Both the position numbers and the translations under genes were made by a program. Positions 19,595 to 24,768 of a stretch of 24,768 nucleotides of DNA are shown piece by piece. The notes under the pieces were generated by a model that did not search any database, had not been told where the DNA came from, and worked only from the letters and a program-made list of their open reading frames with translations. Each line of letters begins with the position of its first letter. The first letter of the stretch is position 1. Source of the DNA: Larix sibirica (taxonomy: Eukaryota; Streptophyta; Pinopsida; Pinales; Pinaceae). The stretch is taken from positions 46,317-71,084 of the forward strand of contig NWUY0300008242.1 of the NCBI GenBank assembly GCA_004151065.3, read 5' to 3'.

Positions 19595-20582
19595 ATGCAT
19601 AAGAAGGGAGGCACGTGGGTCCAACCCCATCTTCTGTCTCATTTGGGTGATACGACCATCATTGTGTGTATCTAGTGGCACCTGCAAACATTAAACCCCT
19701 TGCAAATGAAGGTACATAGCCTCCTACTCCAGCCTGCTCTTTCCATCATGAATTTAGATGACGATGGTTTTCATTATGGGAATGTCCGATGGAACATGCG
19801 ATGTCTAATTAGATTTAATGAGGCTCGCTGGAAGCACCCAACATCACTCCATTTGTCCCTTGACCACCTTCTTGCGTATCTTCTCGCTACAATTGCAACT
19901 CATCTCGCTCTCCCTACCTGCTCTCCCCTTGCTCACAACTCCATTTTTGGCACCATGCACACCATGGCCTACACCAAAACTACCAAACATTGAATGACGA
20001 ATGGCCCACGCTTCTCCCATGCATCTTGTGCAGAGAAGGACTTGGTGAAAATACATGGATTCTTCGGGAAGAAATTTTTCCAACAGACTCAAGATAGGCT
20101 AGAGCAATGGGATAGGAGGGTGAGTTGGGAAATGCCATGCCCACACCCATAGGCTCTCCGAGAAGTTTTTGATGGTATCATTGAGTACTCTGCTGCACCC
20201 CGCACAAGAGACACTAGAGACACCCGCACTCTCAGCCACTTTTGGGAAATGAAATCCATGATGTCCCTGGATTTAGAGGATTTTCTAGTGCGGCATATCC
20301 AGGTAGAGGGTTGTCCCTTGACGGTCGATAATCGCTTAGCATGTTTGGAAGACAACATATGCCAGCTGGGGCACAACCAAGTGGCTATTCATGAATTCCT
20401 AAGCAAGGTGAATGACCGATTGGAAGTGTTGGAAAAGGAATTGGTAGGGAAGAAGTTCGTTGGCAAGCATATCGTCTTCTGCCGTGACCCAGGTCCCGTA
20501 CGTGGTATCCTGCGCACCTATGAAGGATGAGGTTCCTGATTCGACTAATGGCACTATTGAAATCATGGAAATACTGGAGTAA
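19595..20582 (+). pseudogene. LINE-B third reading frame after ORF2 (ORF3 candidate)
   Basis: ATG at 19595 overlaps the ORF2 stop as ATGCATAA, the same spacing as ATGGCTAA in LINE-A. The frame starts MHKKGGTWVQPHLLSHLGD and meets stops near 19670, 19991 and 20150. It is otherwise readable to 20530, and a one-base shift near 20520 gives an acidic end (MKDEVPDSTNG) closing with TAA at 20580. The longest open parts are 19700-19993 and 20249-20530. The latter has a strong heptad-like pattern (NRLACLEDNICQLG, LSKVNDRLEVLEKEL), suggesting a coiled coil. LINE-A shares the position, overlap, WE...coiled-coil...acidic-tail order and perhaps MxKxG at the start, but residue identity is weak. I recognise no family. 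Confidence 0.4.
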
Positions 20583-20842
20583 TATCTGTACTCAGTTTTT
20601 TATGATGTTTCTAAATCCTAGTCTTTTAATTTGGTCAAAATTTTCCTTGTCTGTTAGCCGGGCCATAACCCCCAGCCTGTGGGGGATCAGTAGCACTCTT
20701 TTATGTTTATAATTTCTCTCAAATATGCTTAGAAAGCTGGTATGGATGTATGACTCACTAACCTCAAGTAGAGTAGACCCGTTTTGAATACCTATGTACT
20801 TTTTTATTTTCTGTTAATACAAATCGAACTTACAAAAAAAAA
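20583..20842 (+). other. LINE-B 3'UTR and A-tail
   Basis: T-rich sequence with no coding content. It ends tttctgttaatacaaatc and then a run of nine A (20834-20842), the tail expected from target-primed reverse transcription. Confidence 0.7.
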
Positions 20843-20859
20843 TTGTGCTTCTTCCATAG
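20843..20859 (+). repeat. Target-site duplication, right of LINE-B
   Basis: TTGTGCTTCTTCCATAG, 14/17 identical to 13144-13160, directly after the A-tail. Confidence 0.75.
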
Positions 20860-21150
20860 CTCGGGTGTCCTTGGGGAAGAAGAGTACCCATAGGCAGTAG
20901 GAAGGGTGGTCAAATGGTGGACACAAGGATTGACAACTTGGTCTAAGTTCGCGAAAGCTCAACAAATGTAACACAAGTGGATGCAAGGGTGGGACTTTGA
21001 CGAAGATCCGCCATAAAATACAAGTTCAATGTATATTTGTATTTTCTTTTTGTTCAAATGCATTCTTTTATTTATGAATTGTAATGTGACATCAACATTT
21101 TTTTATTTTTAAATTTTGAATTATTAAAGTATCAATGGGATTATATATAT

Positions 21151-21164
21151 GTGTGTGTGTGTGT
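21151..21164 (+). repeat. (TG)7 microsatellite
   Basis: Seven TG units following an AT-alternating stretch. The equivalent site in the second copy has nine units and an extra T. Confidence 0.9.
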
Positions 21165-22399
21165 GAGGTAAAGGAGCACCCTGTGGAGGGTTGCTACATC
21201 ATGCTTCAATATATATATTAGATAAAAATACACATACATGCCAATAGTTTAATGCAAGCTCATACAAATCATGCTCACTAAACCATAGCTAGGGAAACCA
21301 TAAGAAAACCCTAGCCACCAACTCCTCCTAGATAGGAATTACTCCCAATGAAAAATTGGATGCTTCTTCAAATATTCATGACAAGCATACACATACAAAA
21401 GTCGTCCTTGGCACTTACACTTGCATCCCACAAGTGTACAAGAGAAAAAAAGATAGCCTCCCACTATATTCTCCACATAAAGCTCTCCAAGTAGCATTAG
21501 GGTTTTCAAATCCCACAAAACCTTACTCTTCTTCTCTCACGAGAACTACAAGAAAAAGTGTTCCCTTTGCTCATATATAATTTCCCCCAAACCCTAGATT
21601 CCTTGTCTTCCTAGGGAAGACCCTAACATAGTCATCTTCTTTAATATCCTCAAGAACCCTAACGCTCAAGACAAAGAGATAAAAATACAATAAAGAAGAG
21701 TACAAGTGAGATAGACAAGTTCACTCTAACTCTCACATCTCTATTACAATTATTAGATCACTATGATGAATAAAAGGGCTCTTTCTTAGACATTTATTTA
21801 TAGGAAAGACGAGGGAGGCAAACAATAATAAAGTGGACAATGTCTAGAACAAGCAACCTAACTAAATACTAGATAGGTCCACATGTAAAGCACTCCAACT
21901 CTAAGTGACACATGTCAAGTTCCAAGGTATGAATGACTATCAATCAAAGGTCATAAGGTGAGCACTCCACAAGAAGTGACCAAAAATCCTCCTACAAAGG
22001 CCTCCAATGCTCCAATACTCCCTCCTAAGTCATGTATATCTTCAGGGTCACCACAGCCACATGATCACTTGTCAACCCCACACATCCTCAATTAAGCACA
22101 ATCCTCCATGTAAGAAACCAAGTGTCCCCATGCTACCTAGGGATCAATGCTCTCATCCTAGATGCCCAATGATCCTCCTCCAAATGGGTAACTATCCAAG
22201 CAAGTAATCAATCTCCATGTGTGTGGCTCATGAAGAATGTAACCAAGAAACATAGTCTCCAACCTCCTAAATAAGTGCACCACATAAGCATCAAGTTAAG
22301 GAATAACAATCCATGAGAAATCTATATCCAAGAAGTATGTCCACCATGGTATAACCATGGATAGAAAACACACCATGCACCCCACATCACATGAAGAAC

Positions 22400-22860
22400 C
22401 CTCAAGCATGTTGTAAACACTTTCAAAGTAACCCCAAAAGCTAACATAGTTACTAAAAAGCATAACTAACCACTTAAAAAGTCATGTTTTATTAAAAGCA
22501 ATTTTCAAAGTACAATATGCTTTAAGCATGACTTAATAATCACCACTCTTAAGATCAAGTCAAGTAAAAGATTTTGCACCTTGTAACTAATCAAGCAAAT
22601 CATCAATTCGCGGAAGTGGATACTGATTTTCAATAGTCACCTCATTAAGAGCTCTAAAATCCTCATAAAGGCACCAACTGCCATCCATGTTCTTAACAAG
22701 GAGAATGTGGGAAGCATGATGGCATACACTCGGTTGATGGATCCTTTGTCCAACAATGCTTTGAGTTGCCTTTAATTTCTTCTTCTAGGACAGATGTGCA
22801 TCAGAAATAAAATCAATGGATTGTTCAATTTGTCCCTCTGGACTGTTGAATTTAGTTATG
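22400..22860 (-). pseudogene. Ty3/gypsy reverse transcriptase fragment, copy 1
   Basis: On the minus strand the translation reads [32 protein letters not shown] and RIDDLLD, then a stop, LQGAKSFT and LDLKSGDY. This matches the N-terminal palm of Ty3/gypsy RT (usual pattern LVKKKDGSWR..DYRALN..TI...[22 protein letters not shown]). A degraded AF and WLVM stretch follows toward 22400. Several stops are present. The catalytic Asp-Asp motif, RNase H and integrase are not seen downstream, so this is a truncated relic. RT of this family copies LTR-element RNA into DNA. Confidence 0.8.
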
Positions 22861-22874
22861 TTTTCTTGCTTATT

Positions 22875-22875
22875 N
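22875..22875. other. Single N at repeat junction
   Basis: A single N between the two 1.89-kb copies, the same arrangement as at 18702. Confidence 0.85.
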
Positions 22876-23040
22876 AAGGGTGGGACTTTGACGAAGATCC
22901 GCCATAAAATACAAGTTCAATGTATATTTGTATTTTCTTTTTGTTCAAATGCATTCTTTTATTTATGAATTGTAATGTGACATCAACATTTTTTTATTTT
23001 TAAATTTTGAATTATTAAAGTATCAATGGGATTATATATA

Positions 23041-23059
23041 TGTGTGTGTGTGTGTGTGT
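23041..23059 (+). repeat. (TG)9 microsatellite
   Basis: The expanded counterpart of the (TG)7 tract at 21151; it distinguishes the two copies. Confidence 0.9.
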
Positions 23060-24292
23060 CATAGAGGAGCACCCTGTGGAGGGTTGCTACATCATGCTTC
23101 AATATATATATTAGATAAAAATACACATACATGCCAATAGTTTAATGCAAGCTCATACAAATCATGCTCACTAAACCATAGCTAGGGAAACCATAAGAAA
23201 ACCCTAGCCACCAACTCCTCCTAGATAGGAATTACTCCCAATGAAAAATTGGATGCTTCTTCAAATATTCATGACAAGCATACACATACAAAAGTCGTCC
23301 TTGGCACTTACACTTGCATCCCACAAGTGTACAAGAGAAAAAAAGATAGCCTCCCACTATATTCTCCACATAAAGCTCTCCAAGTAGCATTAGGGTTTTC
23401 AAATCCCACAAAACCTTACTCTTCTTCTCTCACGAGAACTACAAGAAAAAGTGTTCCCTTTGCTCATATATAATTTCCCCCAAACCCTAGATTCCTTGTC
23501 TTCCTAGGGAAGACCCTAACGTAGTCATCTTCTTTAATATCCTCAAGAACCCTAATGCTCAAGACAAAGAGATAAAAATACAATAAAGAAGAGTACAAGT
23601 GAGATAGACAAGTTCACTCTAACTCTCACATCTCTATTACAATTATTAGATCACTATGATGAATAAAAGGGCTCTTTCTTAGACATTTATTTATAGGAAA
23701 GACGAGGGAGGCAAACAATAATAAAGTGGACAATGTCTAGAACAAGCAACCTAACTAAATACTAGATAGGTCCACATGTAAAGCACTCCAACTCTAAGTG
23801 ACACATGTCAAGTTCCAAGGTATGAATGACTATCAATCAAAGGTCATAAGGTGAGCACTCCACAAGAAGTGACCAAAAATCCTCCTACAAAGGCCTCCAA
23901 TGCTCCAATACTCCCTCCTAAGTCATGTATATCTTCAGGGTCACCACAGCCACATGATCACTTGTCAACCCCACACATCCTCAATTAAGCACAATCCTCC
24001 ATGTAAGAAACCAAGTGTCCCCATGCTACCTAGGGATCAATGCTCTCATCCTAGATGCCCAATGATCCTCCTCCAAATGGGTAACTATCCAAGCAAGTAA
24101 TCAATCTCCATGTGTGTGGCTCATGAAGAATGTAACCAAGAAACATAGTCTCCAACCTCCTAAATAAGTGCACCACATAAGCATCAAGTTAAGGAATAAC
24201 AATCCATGAGAAATCTATATCCAAGAAGTATGTCCACCATGGTATAACCATGGATAGAAAACACACCATGCACCCCACATCACATGAAGAAC

Positions 24293-24753
24293 CCTCAAGC
24301 ATGTTGTAAACACTTTCAAAGTAACCCCAAAAGCTAACATAGTTACTAAAAAGCATAACTAACCACTTAAAAAGTCATGTTTTATTAAAAGCAATTTTCA
24401 AAGTACAATATGCTTTAAGCATGACTTAATAATCACCACTCTTAAGATCAAGTCAAGTAAAAGATTTTGCACCTTGTAACTAATCAAGCAAATCATCAAT
24501 TCGCGGAAGTGGATACTGATTTTCAATAGTCACCTCATTAAGAGCTCTAAAATCCTCATAAAGGCACCAACTGCCATCCATGTTCTTAACAAGGAGAATG
24601 TGGGAAGCATGATGGCATACACTCGGTTGATGGATCCTTTGTCCAACAATGCTTTGAGTTGCCTTTAATTTCTTCTTCTAGGACAGATGTGCATCAGAAA
24701 TAAAATCAATGGATTGTTCAATTTGTCCCTCTGGACTGTTGAATTTAGTTATG
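24293..24753 (-). pseudogene. Ty3/gypsy reverse transcriptase fragment, copy 2
   Basis: The duplicate of the fragment at 22400-22860, with the same RT palm residues ([16 protein letters not shown]) and the same stops. It carries no independent information about the element. Confidence 0.8.
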
Positions 24754-24768
24754 TTTTCTTGCTTATTC

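Larger units (their letters stand above)
14782..19602 (+). pseudogene. LINE-B ORF2: endonuclease, reverse transcriptase, RNase H, broken
   Basis: ATG at 14782 starts MKVISWNIRGLGG. The endonuclease (14782-15480) shows SWN, QETKC, GGDFNMI and SDHWPI. The linker and RT (about 16120-17400) show PDGFTTKFYQHCW after a stop, [59 protein letters not shown] and FVDDTMLL (16861-16884). zf-RVT (about 17914-18200) has FYLCHSSEETTEHILNHC, where the first ligand Cys appears to be Phe. RNase H lies at about 18945-19370. One reading frame holds from 14782 to about 18590 despite about two dozen stops. Two indels then occur inside the start of RNase H, and both duplicate copies carry them. ORF2 ends ...WNDQLHA with TAA at 19600-19602. 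Confidence 0.85.
13161..20842 (+). mobile_element. LINE-B, L1-clade non-LTR retrotransposon, full length, decayed
   Basis: About 7.7 kb, including a 371-bp repeat-plus-N that may be artificial. The order is a 5'UTR of 93 bp, ORF1 (13254-14635), ORF2 (14782-19602), a third frame overlapping the ORF2 stop (from 19595), a 3'UTR (about 20583-20833) and an A-tail of nine bases (20834-20842). It is related to LINE-A throughout ORF1 and ORF2 but clearly diverged, so the two belong to different subfamilies or old lineages. Both elements share 5'UTR length (89 and 93 bp), a ctagggttt motif in the 5'UTR and 3'-end sequence. About 24 stops in ORF2 show that it is dead. Confidence 0.88.
20985..22874. repeat. 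1.89-kb direct repeat, copy 1
   Basis: Near-identical to 22876-24767. Differences seen are a TG-repeat length change plus a few adjacent bases near 21165, and single transitions (for example cctaacatagtc against cctaacgtagtc). It starts about 125 bp after the right target-site copy of LINE-B. Apart from the gypsy fragment on the minus strand at its right end, I see no gene in it. Confidence 0.92.
22876..24767. repeat. 1.89-kb direct repeat, copy 2
   Basis: Head-to-tail repeat of 20985-22874, two bases longer, mainly from the TG microsatellite. The window ends one base after this copy ends. Confidence 0.92.

Noticed and set aside
21356-21580. Open frame of 74 codons, also repeated at 23249-23473
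   Set aside because: Its conservation only reflects the near-identical 1.89-kb duplication; it has low complexity and no motif or neighbouring gene signal.
22600-22870. Idea that a complete LTR retrotransposon lies in the 1.89-kb unit
   Set aside because: Only the N-terminal RT part is visible; no LTR pair, primer-binding site, RNase H or integrase could be found within the unit.
1-24768. Search for CRISPR arrays, tRNA or rRNA genes and prokaryotic operons
   Set aside because: No regularly spaced repeats, tRNA-like cloverleaf boxes or ribosomal motifs were seen; all coding traces are eukaryotic.

Overview
The window looks like repeat-rich nuclear DNA of a land plant, from a draft assembly. 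I base this on two L1-clade LINEs of the plant type (DUF4283-like ORF1 with a zinc knuckle, ORF2 ending in zf-RVT and RNase H domains), a Ty3/gypsy fragment, a small GT-AG intron and AT-rich spacers. I cannot name the species. No gene is intact. Every coding region carries stops or frameshifts. I see no rRNA, tRNA, CRISPR array, operon or bacterial defence locus.

Layout. Positions 60-1030 (minus strand) hold a decayed coding region of unknown family. Positions 1937-2014 and 9359-10595 (plus strand) are two exons of a SET-domain pseudogene. They are separated by an intron into which a complete but decayed LINE (LINE-A, 2090-9339) has inserted. Removing the LINE and one target-site copy leaves an 82-bp GTAAGT...AG intron and a continuous phase-0 reading frame. 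Positions 10596-11013 are AT-rich spacer. Positions 11014-12678 are bounded by inverted repeats of about 160 bp and contain short tandem repeats, which suggests a non-autonomous DNA element. An assembly gap lies at 12764-12856. A second full-length LINE (LINE-B, 13161-20842) follows, flanked by a 17-bp target-site duplication with three transitions. Positions 20985-24767 are a head-to-tail pair of 1.89-kb copies around a single N, each holding a Ty3/gypsy reverse transcriptase remnant on the minus strand.

In each LINE, ORF1 would supply an RNA-binding particle protein and ORF2 the endonuclease, reverse transcriptase and RNase H for target-primed insertion. Both LINEs also have a third reading frame after ORF2. 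In both, its ATG overlaps the ORF2 stop in the same way (ATGNNTAA). This shared arrangement is the most interesting candidate for something undescribed. The SET gene split by a LINE is the best-supported structural observation. The 370-bp and 1.89-kb duplications each meet at a single N and may be assembly artefacts.
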